Origin: Limnobacter alexandrii
GTDB taxonomy: Bacteria; Pseudomonadota; Gammaproteobacteria; Burkholderiales; Burkholderiaceae_B
Direction: 5' to 3'
NCBI RefSeq assembly: GCF_005871185.1
Contig: NZ_SWKN01000010.1
Span: 124,001 to 188,000 of the forward strand
Length of the DNA: 64,000 bases
Positions 1 through 8,186 of the stretch are shown here, piece by piece (positions within the stretch are counted from its first letter, which is position 1; the number at the start of each line of letters is the position of its first letter). The notes below the pieces were generated by a model. It ran no database searches. It saw nothing but the letters and a program-made list of their open reading frames with translations, and was not told where the DNA came from. Position numbers and translations under genes: made by a program.

Positions 1-52
1 GGAAGGCATCAGCGATTGAACTGATGAAGTCTTCTTGCTTGATGGTGGTCAT
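1..52 (-). CDS. Fumarate hydratase class I, N-terminal fragment (runs off the window)
   Basis: The reverse strand from the ATG at 52 reads MTTIKQEDFISSIADAF and then leaves the window. This matches the usual amino-terminal start of betaproteobacterial class I (4Fe-4S) fumarases, which begin with MT.IKQ.D.IQS.ADA. Only 17 codons are visible, so the call rests on that short similarity. No iron-sulfur ligand or catalytic residue can be seen. The gene lies 34 bases downstream of the YqhA-family gene on the same strand and could be co-transcribed with it. Confidence 0.5.
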   Translation of the reverse strand, partial: MTTIKQEDFISSIADAF

Positions 53-86
53 GAACTGCTCCTGATCGGTTGGTGTGCTTGTCTGT

Positions 87-626
87 TTATTTTAGATGGC
101 TTTTGGGATGTGCTGATTCATTCAGCAGCTTATCGCAGTACGCAATTGCCACAGCAGACAGCAGGAAAATGACGTGAATCGAGGCTTGGGCAATGATGGT
201 TTTTTCGTCGTACTGCTCAGCGTTGATAAACGTTTTCAGCAGGTGGATGGACGAAATCCCGATAATTGCCATGGCCAGTTTTACTTTTAACACCGACGCG
301 TTGACGTGGTCCAGCCACTCGGGTTGATCGGGATGGTTTTCCAGGTGCATTCGGCTTATAAATGTCTCATAGCCACCCACGATTACCATGATCAGCAGGT
401 TGGAAATCATGACCACGTCGATCAGCCCAAGCACGATCAGCATGATGCCGGCTTCCGACAAGGTGTGTTCGATCGCGCCGCCGACCAGGTGCCACAGTTC
501 AATCAGGAAGTGGTACACATAAACGGCTTGCGCAACGATCAGGCCCAAATACAGGGGTAGTTGCAGCCAGCGGCTCATGAAAATGAGACGCGCCAAAGGA
601 GGGGGAAGTTTTTTGTGTTGTTCCAT
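87..626 (-). CDS. YqhA / UPF0114-family membrane protein
   Basis: A 179-residue integral membrane protein with about four hydrophobic helices (roughly residues 20-45, 58-85, 112-132 and 142-165). It has the UPF0114/YqhA hallmark around residues 70-100: a helix ending VMISNLLIMVIVGGYETF followed by a polar loop. Family function is unknown; members are inner-membrane proteins of about 160-180 residues, so this is full length. It starts at the ATG at 626 and lies just upstream of the probable fumarase on the same strand. The 200 bases to the divergent acs gene hold the promoters of both, but I could not assign them with confidence. Confidence 0.85.
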   Translation of the reverse strand: MEQHKKLPPPLARLIFMSRWLQLPLYLGLIVAQAVYVYHFLIELWHLVGGAIEHTLSEAGIMLIVLGLIDVVMISNLLIMVIVGGYETFISRMHLENHPDQPEWLDHVNASVLKVKLAMAIIGISSIHLLKTFINAEQYDEKTIIAQASIHVIFLLSAVAIAYCDKLLNESAHPKSHLK

Positions 627-828
627 TTTGTGACAAGTGTGCAGTGCAACAATGGTTGATCGGATGATGGCGCAAACTATAGCAGAACCAAGTCAGGCTG
701 GCGCTACTCCCACCAAGCTGGAACGCGAATTGCTGTGGTGCGCCATGGTGTAAGGTGAGAGTAAGAGCTTTTGCCTATTGTTTATGCAAATAAATTAATA
801 GAAAACTAAGTAACCCTTGGAGGACAGG

Positions 829-2811
829 ATGTCATCGATCGAATCAGTGTCACACGAAACGCGTGTGTTTGAGCCCAGTGCAGACTGGCAGCGCAGTGCT
901 GCAATTGGCGGCATGGATGCTTACAAGGCCTTGTGCAAGGAAGCTGAAACGGATTTCGAAGGTTTCTGGGCACGTTTGGCCAAAGAGAACCTGCAGTTTG
1001 CCAAAGCCTACAGCCAGGTTTTGGATGAATCCAACCCCCCGTTTTACAAATGGTTCACGGGCGGCGAGCTGAACGTGTCGGCCAACTGCCTGGACAAGAA
1101 TGTGGATGCTGGCTTGGGCGACAAGGTTGCGCTGATTTTCGAAGCCGACGGCGGTGAAGTGACCAAGGTGACTTACAAGGAACTGTTGGGCAAGGTAAGC
1201 CGCATTGCCAATGGCCTGAAAAGCCTGGGTGTGAAAAAAGGCGACCGCGTGGTCATTTACATGCCCATGAGTGTGGAAGGCGTTGCAGCCATGCAGGCTT
1301 GCGCGCGCATTGGCGCCACGCATTCTGTGGTGTTTGGTGGCTTCTCAGCCAAAGCCTTGCAAGACCGTATCGTGGACACCGGCGCAGTGGCCGTATTCAC
1401 CGCCGACCAGCAAGTGCGTGGTGGCAAGCAGTTGCCGCTGAAGGCGATTGTGGATGAGGCGCTGAGCCTGGGCGGCTGCGAGGCCGTGAAAAATGTGATT
1501 GTGTACAAGCGCACCGGTGCCGATGTGGGCATGCAAGCTGGCCGCGATGTGTATTTGCATGAACTGGCTGACAAGCAAAGTGATGTGTGCGCCCCTGAAA
1601 TGGTGGATTCCGAACACCCACTGTTCATCCTTTACACTTCAGGTTCGACAGGCAAGCCCAAGGGCGTGCAGCACAGCTCGGCAGGTTATCTGCTGTGGGC
1701 CATGTTGACCATGAAATGGACCTTCGACATCAAGCCCAATGATGTGTTCTGGTGTACGGCGGACATTGGATGGATTACCGGCCACACCTACATTACCTAT
1801 GGCCCATTGGCAGTAGGCGCGACACAAATTGTGTTTGAGGGTGTGCCCACTTATCCCAACGCTGGCCGTTTCTGGGAAATGATTCAGCGCCACAGCGCCA
1901 CCATTTTCTACACCGCACCCACAGCGATTCGTTCATTGATCAAGGCCTCTGAGGCGGACGAGAAAGTTCATCCCAAGAGCTATGACCTGTCGAGCCTGCG
2001 CTTGATGGGTTCGGTGGGCGAGCCCATCAACCCGGAAGCCTGGATGTGGTACTACAAGAATGTGGGTGGCGAGAAGTGCCCAATCGTAGACACCTTCTGG
2101 CAAACAGAAACAGGTGGCCACATGATTACGCCGCTGCCCGGCGCAACACCATTGGTGCCTGGCTCATGCACCTTGCCTTTGCCTGGCATTATGGCTGCGG
2201 TGGTGGATGAAGTGGGTGGCGACCTGCCCAATGGACAGGGTGGTATTTTGGTGGTGAAGCGCCCATGGCCTTCCATGATCCGCACCATTTGGGGCGACCC
2301 CGAGCGTTTCAAGAAAAGCTACTTCCCGGAAGAATTGGGTGGCAAGCTTTACCTGGCTGGCGACGGTGCAGTGCGAGACAAGACAAGTGGCAACTTCACC
2401 ATCATGGGCCGTATCGATGATGTGTTGAACGTGTCGGGACACCGCATGGGTACCATGGAAATTGAAAGCTCCCTGGTGGCCAATGAACTGGTGGCCGAGG
2501 CTGCTGTGGTGGGCCGCCCAGACGATGTGACCGGTGAAGCGATTGTGGCTTTTGTGGTGTTGAAGGGCGACCGCCCCACTGGCGAAGCAGGGCAGAAACT
2601 TGCCATGGACTTGCGCAACTGGGTGGGCAAGGACATTGGCCCGATTGCCAAGCCCAAGGAAATTCGCTTCGGTGACAATTTGCCGAAAACCCGTTCAGGC
2701 AAAATTATGCGCCGCTTGCTGCGCAGCCTGGCCAAGGGCGAGCAAATTACGCAAGACACTTCAACCCTGGAGAACCCGGCTATTCTGGATCAATTGGGCA
2801 AACCGCTTTAA
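829..2811 (+). CDS. acs: Acetyl-CoA synthetase (AMP-forming)
   Basis: Activates acetate: acetate + ATP + CoA to acetyl-CoA + AMP + PPi, in the cytoplasm. The 660-residue length is standard for Acs. The P-loop-like adenylation motif [12 protein letters not shown] is near residue 270, WQTETGG near residue 425 and [13 protein letters not shown] near residue 530. The C-terminal [10 protein letters not shown] near residue 622 carries the lysine that is acetylated in known Acs enzymes. I chose the ATG at 829 because TTGGAGGA lies at the right distance in front of it; the in-frame TTG at 817 is part of that ribosome site. A hairpin terminator follows at 2832-2863, then a solute symporter likely to import acetate or another small carboxylate. 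Confidence 0.96.
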   Translation: MSSIESVSHETRVFEPSADWQRSAAIGGMDAYKALCKEAETDFEGFWARLAKENLQFAKAYSQVLDESNPPFYKWFTGGELNVSANCLDKNVDAGLGDKVALIFEADGGEVTKVTYKELLGKVSRIANGLKSLGVKKGDRVVIYMPMSVEGVAAMQACARIGATHSVVFGGFSAKALQDRIVDTGAVAVFTADQQVRGGKQLPLKAIVDEALSLGGCEAVKNVIVYKRTGADVGMQAGRDVYLHELADKQSDVCAPEMVDSEHPLFILYTSGSTGKPKGVQHSSAGYLLWAMLTMKWTFDIKPNDVFWCTADIGWITGHTYITYGPLAVGATQIVFEGVPTYPNAGRFWEMIQRHSATIFYTAPTAIRSLIKASEADEKVHPKSYDLSSLRLMGSVGEPINPEAWMWYYKNVGGEKCPIVDTFWQTETGGHMITPLPGATPLVPGSCTLPLPGIMAAVVDEVGGDLPNGQGGILVVKRPWPSMIRTIWGDPERFKKSYFPEELGGKLYLAGDGAVRDKTSGNFTIMGRIDDVLNVSGHRMGTMEIESSLVANELVAEAAVVGRPDDVTGEAIVAFVVLKGDRPTGEAGQKLAMDLRNWVGKDIGPIAKPKEIRFGDNLPKTRSGKIMRRLLRSLAKGEQITQDTSTLENPAILDQLGKPL

Positions 2812-2831
2812 TTGAACCGGCCTCTTCTTCG

Positions 2832-2863
2832 AACCAGTTCCACTTCGGTGGACTGGTTTTTTT
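2832..2863 (+). terminator. Rho-independent terminator after acs
   Basis: A hairpin with arms AACCAGTTCCAC and GTGGACTGGTT around a TTCG tetraloop (one bulged T), followed by a run of seven T. It lies 20 bases past the acs stop and 35 bases before the symporter, so it should separate or attenuate the two genes. Confidence 0.85.
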
Positions 2864-2897
2864 CGTTTGAAAGCATCGAGACAACTGGAGTGCACTT

Positions 2898-4952
2898 ATG
2901 AGTTTCACGCTCAGCCTGACCCGGTTTTTCTCGGTGCTTACTTTCGGCTTTCTGGTGTGCATTGCCGGTGCGGCCATCATGGAAGACTATGGCATTGGCC
3001 GCCAGTGGATCGGTTATTTCTTCATCTTCGTCACGCTGGGTGCTTATGCCGTAATTGGCTTGCTCAGCCGCACCTCGGACATGCATGAGTATTTTGTGGC
3101 CTCGCGAACGGTGCCTGCGGTGTACAACGGCATGGCCACAGCCGCCGACTGGATGAGCGCAGCTTCCTTTCTTGGCGTTGCAGGCACGCTGTTTTACAGC
3201 GGGTTTGAAGCACTAGCGCTGTTGGTGGGTTGGACCGGCGGTTTTGTTTTGATCGCCTTGCTGATTGCGCCTTACCTGCGCAAGTTCGCGTTTTTCTCGG
3301 TGGGCGATTTTCTGGCGGCGCGTTATGCGGGGGCTGACAAGGGCAGAACAGTTCGGTTGATTTGCGTGCTGGTCACAGTCAGTATTTCTTTCGTGTATGT
3401 GATTGCGCAAATTTATGCAGTGGGTTTGATCACATCGCGTTTTGCGGGCGTTGAATTTGGCATTGGCGTGTTCTTCGGGCTTGCAGGTATCTTGGTGTGC
3501 TCGTTTTTGGGCGGTATGCGTGCGGTAACCTGGACTGCGGTTGCGCAATACATTGTCATGATTGTGGCCATGATGGTCAGCGTGGTGGCCTTGATCGGTT
3601 TTACGGGCAAAGGCAGCAGTGAACGGTTTGTGGATGGCGGGCCCACCAGCTTTCCTGAATATGTGCGTGCGCAGGAGCGCAAGTTTTTTGCAGACCCTGC
3701 TGAGGCAGAAGTTCGCAGTGTTTATCTGCGGGAGGCAGACCGCTATCAGTTGTTGATTGATACCCTGCCGTCGTCTTGGGCAGAAGGGTATGAAGCGCGT
3801 CGCAAGAATCTGGAATTGGCCCGATACGATGGCTCGACTTTTCAGGAAATCAAGGCGGCTGAGCGGGTGCTGACCAGTTACCCCAAAGACCCTCAGGACG
3901 CCAAGCGAAAATGGAGTCAGGAAAAGCAACGTTACCTGGACAAGGTCAAAGCCAGCGTGCCGCATTTTGGCTCGGTGAAAGATGATTCAGGTTTGTCGAA
4001 TTCACGGGCCTTGGTCAGTTTTCTGGCGGTGGCTTTCACTTTGATGTGCGGAACCGTGGCGTTGCCACACATCATTATGCGGTTTTACACCACGCCGAAT
4101 GCATCCCAAACCCGTTGGTCGGTGGTGTTTGCCTTGGGCTGTATTTTGGTGATTTATTTGGCCTCGCCGTGGCTGAGCGTGATTGCCAAAGTGGTGGTGT
4201 ATGAAAACCTGGTGGGCCTGAGTTACAACGAAATTCCGAACTGGATTGCTGCGTGGTCAAGGGTTACACCCGGCTTGGCTACCTTGCAGGATGTGAATCA
4301 GGACGGGGTAGTGCAATTCGCTGAAATTGGCTTGAGCCCCGATATTTTGGTGCTGATTACGCCTGAAATTGCAGGCATGCCGTTCTTCCTTTCCGGCTTG
4401 ATTGCAGCCGGTGGCCTGGCTGCTGCACTGTCGACCGCTGACGGCCTGTTGCTGGCGATTGCGGGCAGTCTCTCGCACGACCTGTACTACCGTGTGCTAG
4501 ACCCGGAAGCCACGGCACAACGCCGTGTGACCATGTCGAAAATCGCGCTGCTGAGCGCCGCTTTGATGGCTGCCTGGATTACCAGCTTGCAACCCGGCAA
4601 TATTGTGGTGCTGGTGGGCTCTGCATTTGCTTTGGCGGCTTCAAGCCTGTTTGTGCCCCTGGTAGCAGGTATTTTCTGGAGCGGTGCCACACGCCGTGGT
4701 GCCTTGTGGGCCATGGGCACCGGCTTCGTCAGTTCAAGCCTTTGTTTGGCGCTGACCAATTCATCGTTCATGGCCCTGTTTAACCTTGATGCGGTGCAAA
4801 TTGGTGGTTTAAGCGGTGTGGCCAGTGGGGTGTTTACCATTCCCCTAAGTGCGCTGGCCATGGTTGTGGCTTCTTTGGCGGGTGGTCGCAAGGATGAAGC
4901 GCCCGGTGTAATGCGTGTGCTCCGCTTGCCTGAATCGGAAGGAAAAGTGTAA
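2898..4952 (+). CDS. Sodium:solute symporter, VC_2705 subfamily (ActP-like)
   Basis: A 684-residue secondary transporter of the SSS family, inner membrane, with about 13 hydrophobic segments. The core signatures EYFVASRTVPAVYNGMA (about residue 58) and LIAAGGLAAALSTADG (about residue 495) match the VC_2705/ActP branch, whose members are usually linked to acetate metabolism. A hydrophilic insert of about 130 residues (roughly 235-370) lies between two membrane segments and explains the extra length over ActP. Just before the SSS signature is DVNQDGVVQFAE (about residue 464), which fits an EF-hand calcium loop and is common in this subfamily. The substrate is inferred from the acs neighbour, not proven. 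Confidence 0.9.
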   Translation: MSFTLSLTRFFSVLTFGFLVCIAGAAIMEDYGIGRQWIGYFFIFVTLGAYAVIGLLSRTSDMHEYFVASRTVPAVYNGMATAADWMSAASFLGVAGTLFYSGFEALALLVGWTGGFVLIALLIAPYLRKFAFFSVGDFLAARYAGADKGRTVRLICVLVTVSISFVYVIAQIYAVGLITSRFAGVEFGIGVFFGLAGILVCSFLGGMRAVTWTAVAQYIVMIVAMMVSVVALIGFTGKGSSERFVDGGPTSFPEYVRAQERKFFADPAEAEVRSVYLREADRYQLLIDTLPSSWAEGYEARRKNLELARYDGSTFQEIKAAERVLTSYPKDPQDAKRKWSQEKQRYLDKVKASVPHFGSVKDDSGLSNSRALVSFLAVAFTLMCGTVALPHIIMRFYTTPNASQTRWSVVFALGCILVIYLASPWLSVIAKVVVYENLVGLSYNEIPNWIAAWSRVTPGLATLQDVNQDGVVQFAEIGLSPDILVLITPEIAGMPFFLSGLIAAGGLAAALSTADGLLLAIAGSLSHDLYYRVLDPEATAQRRVTMSKIALLSAALMAAWITSLQPGNIVVLVGSAFALAASSLFVPLVAGIFWSGATRRGALWAMGTGFVSSSLCLALTNSSFMALFNLDAVQIGGLSGVASGVFTIPLSALAMVVASLAGGRKDEAPGVMRVLRLPESEGKV

Positions 4953-4992
4953 AGCGCAGAGAATGCACTGGATACCCAGGGTGATTCTTTGC

Positions 4993-4998
4993 TATACT
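4993..4998 (+). promoter_or_regulatory. Probable -10 element of the tRNA-Ser promoter
   Basis: TATACT lies 14 bases before the mature 5' end of the tRNA, with a GC-rich discriminator (CGCGC) typical of stable-RNA promoters. The -35 region is poor; CTGGAT at 4968-4973 is the nearest candidate. Confidence 0.5.
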
Positions 4999-5012
4999 CT
5001 CGCGCTTACCGC

Positions 5013-5103
5013 GGAGAGATGGATGAGTGGTTTAAGTCGCACGCCTGGAAAGCGTGTATAGGTTAATAGCCTATCGGGGGTTCGAATCCCCCTCTCTCCG
5101 CCA
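5013..5103 (+). tRNA. tRNA-Ser (anticodon GGA), prophage integration site
   Basis: A 91-base class II tRNA with acceptor GGAGAGA paired with TCTCTCC and an encoded CCA. The anticodon stem is CACGC/GCGTG with loop CTGGAAA, giving anticodon GGA, which reads UCC/UCU. There is a long serine-type variable arm, and the T arm is CGGGG GTTCGAA CCCCC. The gene is intact: the phage brought in a copy of the 3' 41 bases. The tRNA's own terminator is no longer adjacent and is now found beyond attR at 43691-43722. Confidence 0.97.
5063..5103 (+). repeat. attL core, 41-bp direct repeat
   Basis: The last 41 bases of tRNA-Ser (from TTAATAGCC in the variable arm to the CCA) recur exactly at 43642-43682. The flanks differ on both sides (AGG/AGC before, CAGT/GAAA after), so the repeat is exactly delimited. 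Together the two copies define a 38,579-bp integrated unit. Confidence 0.95.
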
Positions 5104-5143
5104 CAGTATCCATGCGGGTTTCAAGGCAGTTTCAGAAATCCAA

Positions 5144-5173
5144 TTTCCTATAAGTGCAATTCTTTCCTATTCA
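5144..5173. promoter_or_regulatory. Candidate integrase arm-type sites, left arm
   Basis: TTTCCTATA at 5144-5152 and TTTCCTATTCA at 5163-5173 lie 41-70 bases inside attL. The exact 11-mer recurs only near attR (43515-43525 direct, 43577-43587 inverted). Paired outlying repeats near both att cores are what lambda-type integrases bind with their N-terminal domain. This is inferred from position and repetition. Confidence 0.55.
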
Positions 5174-5177
5174 AATT

Positions 5178-5210
5178 GCTATTTCGCAGGTTTTTTGCCT
5201 CGACTCTTAG
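5178..5210 (-). pseudogene. Remnant of an integrase 3' end
   Basis: On the reverse strand this stretch reads TKSRGKKPAK followed by a TAG stop at about 5180. The ATTTCGCAGG context matches the 3' end of the live integrase at 6879, which ends in IKPAK. Only about ten codons are recognisable. It looks like the tail of a second integrase gene left when the cassette at 5379-6853 was added or when an earlier element recombined out. Confidence 0.45.
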
Positions 5211-5378
5211 TACAAATATCCTTTCTCTGATGCAACTCTCAAGTTCAATCAGACACCATTGGCTGCCTAAAGTAATTGTTTGGTTCCCCCCAATTTGAGT
5301 CCCTGTCCGCGCGTTGACAGATGATGATTATGTGTAGATCATCGGGCAAGCTTAAATCGTTCGGGATGTAAATAATAA

Positions 5379-6353
5379 ATGTCTAACAGCACTTCAAAAA
5401 AAACTGTTTTGTATCGTCGCGCAGAGTTTTCAGCACCGCAGAAGACAACCTTGCAAGATATGTTGACCAGAGGTTTGTCGAGTAAGTTACTGGTTGAGGA
5501 TCGAATGCAGGCTGACGGTCCAAGTGCTTCATCATTTAGGTTGATTTCTTATAAAGGAGCTAAAAACAAAGCGCTCATCGCTCGCTTGAACTTCGTAGAT
5601 GACGAGGCGGTTCCTGCGGTTTTAGATAAGAATCCTAAAGCGCAAACGCTAACACTGGAGGCAATGTCTGTGCCCACAGGTAAGCAATTAGCTGTGGGGA
5701 GTCTTTATTTTGTGGTGGTTGATAATCACGTGGCGATTGTGCAAGGCTTGGGTTTGAGGGCTGCCGCCTTAGAAGATCACCTGGCTTGGTTTCTAAGGGA
5801 CTGTTGTTCGTTAATTCCAAAGACAGTCGGTTTTGCTTTAATCGACGAGCCGCAAAAAGCAACCAAAGAAAAAATTCGCAAAAGTCACGTAAAAAGTATT
5901 CAGATTGGAAAGCCCTTGCTTGAGGAAACGCAAATAGCCAATCCAGATCCTCAAAAGACAAATTCATTAACAAAATTTATTCCTTCAGGTCCTATGATCA
6001 GCATGATCAAGGATATCGCTGGAAGTGCATTTAAAGATTTACAACTCGAAAATAGTATCCTCGATGGGAACCTAGAGGTTTGGATTGAAATTAGATATCC
6101 TAAAAGAACTAGGTCGCAGGAACTGGATGCAATTAAACTACTGGACAATCTGGCCTTGTCGCTTAGGGATTTGGAGGGGGACGAGGCTAGGCTTACTTTG
6201 ACTGATGGAAGTATTGTCAGGGGTCATGAGTTGAAGCTGAGTTCTGTTCTTAATGTGCAGATGTCTGGGAAACTTGTTGTAGAAAGTTTGCTTTTTGATC
6301 AGATGCACGATTGGTTAGCTGAGTTGGCTAAGAATGGGGCAATTACTGGATGA
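5379..6353 (+). CDS. Unrecognised 324-residue protein, first gene of an accessory cassette
   Basis: I do not recognise this protein. It is soluble, with no signal peptide or membrane helix. Residues 1-145 look mixed alpha/beta, with a hydrophobic strand then VDNHVAIVQG (114-123) and the helix LEDHLAWFLRD (about 131-141). A basic linker follows near 155-175, then a second alpha/beta half. The DNA is clearly AT-richer than the host genes beside it. It overlaps the following membrane-protein gene by four bases (ATGA), so the two are translationally coupled and probably work together. TTGACA at 5314-5319 is a possible -35 box without a clear -10. Lying between attL and int, it is not needed for the phage skeleton, so a cargo role such as exclusion or defence is an inference. 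Confidence 0.75.
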   Translation: MSNSTSKKTVLYRRAEFSAPQKTTLQDMLTRGLSSKLLVEDRMQADGPSASSFRLISYKGAKNKALIARLNFVDDEAVPAVLDKNPKAQTLTLEAMSVPTGKQLAVGSLYFVVVDNHVAIVQGLGLRAAALEDHLAWFLRDCCSLIPKTVGFALIDEPQKATKEKIRKSHVKSIQIGKPLLEETQIANPDPQKTNSLTKFIPSGPMISMIKDIAGSAFKDLQLENSILDGNLEVWIEIRYPKRTRSQELDAIKLLDNLALSLRDLEGDEARLTLTDGSIVRGHELKLSSVLNVQMSGKLVVESLLFDQMHDWLAELAKNGAITG

Positions 6354-6853
6354 TTCAGGTTTTTCTGGGCGCTTTTCTAGTGATGATCGTAACTGGGGTA
6401 TTCCACCTCTCTGGAAAGTATATGCCTGATATCTTTGACGGTGAAACACTTTCTTTTTTGCTTTTGATAGTTGCGGCTATGTGGGCAGGTGCCATTTTTT
6501 TAATTAAAGAAATGGATGGCATTGAGGATCTTGAGGGTCTAAGTTCTAGAGAGCAGTTACGAGCAAGGGTGTTAATGAACTCCCTTCGGCCAAAAGTCAT
6601 TGTGATGGGTTTGATTGCCTTATTGTTTGGAATCATTTTTTACATCACCTATAGCCAGGCATTCAAGGCCCTTGTAAGCGACGACTTTTTGCCATATCTG
6701 CCAGCTCTGTGTGGTTTTATATATTCAATCTTAGTTTTTCTTAGTTTGAAATTATTAAGCTGGGTTTTGCAAATTCGAGCTTTTGCGCGAGTTGTAAAAC
6801 AAAGAAACAAAGACAAAGCAAATCATCAAAGCACTATCGGGAGTTTTATTTAA
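6350..6853 (+). CDS. Four-helix membrane protein, second gene of the accessory cassette
   Basis: A 167-residue inner-membrane protein with hydrophobic segments at about 2-22, 34-53, 86-105 and 117-142. The loop between helices 2 and 3 is acidic then basic (MDGIEDLEGLSSREQLRARV), and the C-terminal tail is basic. No family is recognised. Its start codon overlaps the stop of the upstream gene (ATGA). A soluble protein paired with a small multi-helix membrane partner resembles the layout of several phage-defence pairs such as Kiwa, but no sequence homology can be claimed. No terminator is visible before the convergent integrase gene. Confidence 0.75.
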   Translation: MIQVFLGAFLVMIVTGVFHLSGKYMPDIFDGETLSFLLLIVAAMWAGAIFLIKEMDGIEDLEGLSSREQLRARVLMNSLRPKVIVMGLIALLFGIIFYITYSQAFKALVSDDFLPYLPALCGFIYSILVFLSLKLLSWVLQIRAFARVVKQRNKDKANHQSTIGSFI

Positions 6854-6878
6854 TAAGAAAAAGATTGTCTTTTGGTTA

Positions 6879-7916
6879 TTATTTCGCAGGTTTTATCACC
6901 GCGACTTTGCGCCTGTAGTGCTTCCTCGTAACCGCTGTTGTTGAGTGCCCCAAAAGCTGGGCAGCACGCTCATCAGACTCAGCATCGCTACCCACCTTGC
7001 CCCTCAAATCATGCTCGGTGAAGTGTTCCACCACCGTCTCTTCCTCGTTCACCCGCGCAATAAAATCTTTCCACAAGCTATCAAAGGCACCAGTACGGCC
7101 AACCTCGTTCACCATGCACAGCCCGCGCCTGGTACAAAACAAGTACTTGCTCAATGCTGGCCGGGCCTGCAATGCCTCATCAACAGCCTCGCGCAGCAGC
7201 GGGGTCCATTCAAACAGAATACCTTTGCCGTTTTTGTGAGTCGGGCTGAACAAGCCATCATCGCGAATGTCGCTCATTGAAAGGCGCAGCATGTCGGCCT
7301 TGCGCAAGCCTGTGAGCAACTTCAGCTTAATGTACGCCTTGCACATTTTTGTGCCGTAGTGGCTGCTGTCTTCGTGGGCCAATAGGGCCAGAATTTCTTC
7401 ATCGGTTACATAGCGGTCGCGCTTGGATACGCCCACCTTAAGCTTCACATCCTTCAATGGATGCATGCGAATGTCCCCCCAGCCAATTGCGTACTGCAGG
7501 GCTGATTTCAATATCGCAATTTCATGCTTGCCCGATACCTTGGCAGTTCGCTTGTCCAGGTACTGGTAGCAGTTGATTGGCTCAAGATCGCTGATCAGCA
7601 TGTCGCCAAACACCTTGCGGATTCTTGTTAAGTAGTGTTGCTGTGATCGCTGCGTAGTCTTTGCCAAGCCAGGCATCACCCGAATCAAGTACTTGTCCAG
7701 CAGCTGCGCAACGGTCTGGATGCTGCCGTTTGACTGGCCAACTTTCAGCGCAAATGTTCGGTGCGCCTCTTCAAGGCTGTTGCCGAGTTTGAATTCCGTT
7801 TTGTGATCCCAGTGATGCTCCGCACCCTTGGGCACCTGGTAGTAGTAGGCCTTGCCTTTCATGCGCCAACGGCTGGGCAGGCCACGGTTTTCAATATTGC
7901 GCTTTCTGGGTGCCAT
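6879..7916 (-). CDS. int: Tyrosine-recombinase phage integrase
   Basis: A site-specific recombinase that inserts and excises the prophage at tRNA-Ser. It has 345 residues: a small N-terminal arm-binding region, a SAM-like core-binding domain (about 68-150) and a catalytic domain (about 165-335). Catalytic residues visible are R205 (TGLRKADMLRL), a lysine in the beta-hairpin (228 or 231), H302/R305 (EHDLR), H324 (LLGHST) and the nucleophile Y334 (KHYRRK). It is the last gene of the leftward early operon, one base after the DUF4224 gene. The usual place next to att is occupied by the two-gene cassette, which separates int from attL by 1.8 kb. Confidence 0.95.
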   Translation of the reverse strand: MAPRKRNIENRGLPSRWRMKGKAYYYQVPKGAEHHWDHKTEFKLGNSLEEAHRTFALKVGQSNGSIQTVAQLLDKYLIRVMPGLAKTTQRSQQHYLTRIRKVFGDMLISDLEPINCYQYLDKRTAKVSGKHEIAILKSALQYAIGWGDIRMHPLKDVKLKVGVSKRDRYVTDEEILALLAHEDSSHYGTKMCKAYIKLKLLTGLRKADMLRLSMSDIRDDGLFSPTHKNGKGILFEWTPLLREAVDEALQARPALSKYLFCTRRGLCMVNEVGRTGAFDSLWKDFIARVNEEETVVEHFTEHDLRGKVGSDAESDERAAQLLGHSTTAVTRKHYRRKVAVIKPAK

Positions 7917-7917
7917 G

Positions 7918-8130
7918 TCAGTTCACCAATTCAAGTCGAGGGCTGGTCTTGCGTTTCTCGCGGCTGGCGGGGTCGCAACCCAACACAGCTTCCACGTGGG
8001 CGCTGCCCACGATCAGTTTGCCACGCCCGTTGACCTTGTAGGTTATTCCCATTTGTCGCAGTTGCTTTGCTTGTGAGCTCGGGTTCTTCCGGCCAGTCAG
8101 TGTTTCCACTTCTTCTTCAGTCAGGAACAT
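7918..8130 (-). CDS. DUF4224-domain protein, possible excisionase-type partner of int
   Basis: A 70-residue protein starting MFLTEEEVETLTGRK, the hallmark of DUF4224, with a short helix-turn-helix-like body (SSQAKQLRQMGITY). Such proteins are typically found directly upstream of phage integrases, and a recombination-directionality role is suspected but unproven. The ATG at 8130 is preferred because AGGAGG lies just before it (TCAGGAGGACAAG-ATG); the longer frame to 8175 has no such signal and would cover the inverted repeat at 8147-8174. Confidence 0.75.
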   Translation of the reverse strand: MFLTEEEVETLTGRKNPSSQAKQLRQMGITYKVNGRGKLIVGSAHVEAVLGCDPASREKRKTSPRLELVN

Positions 8131-8146
8131 CTTGTCCTCCTGATGG

Positions 8147-8174
8147 TGTTTAATTTGTTGTCGTGTATTAAACA
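8147..8174. promoter_or_regulatory. Inverted repeat TGTTTAAT-N12-ATTAAACA
   Basis: A perfect 8-bp inverted repeat in the 56-base gap between the leftward DUF4224/int genes and the rightward gene at 8187. The second arm abuts the latter's ribosome site (AAAAAAGGAAATC-ATG). It is a plausible operator for an unidentified regulator controlling one or both directions. It does not match the TAGGCATGCCTA operators of the CI region. Confidence 0.5.
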
Positions 8175-8186
8175 AAAAAGGAAATC

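Noticed and set aside
3213-3965. 250-codon reverse-strand frame inside the symporter gene
   Set aside because: Shadow of the real gene: Cys/His/Gln-heavy composition, no start signal, and the sense frame has clear SSS-family motifs.
5379-6853. Calling the cassette a Kiwa system
   Set aside because: Only the soluble/membrane layout is similar; gene order differs and no DUF4868 or KwaA motif could be recognised by eye.
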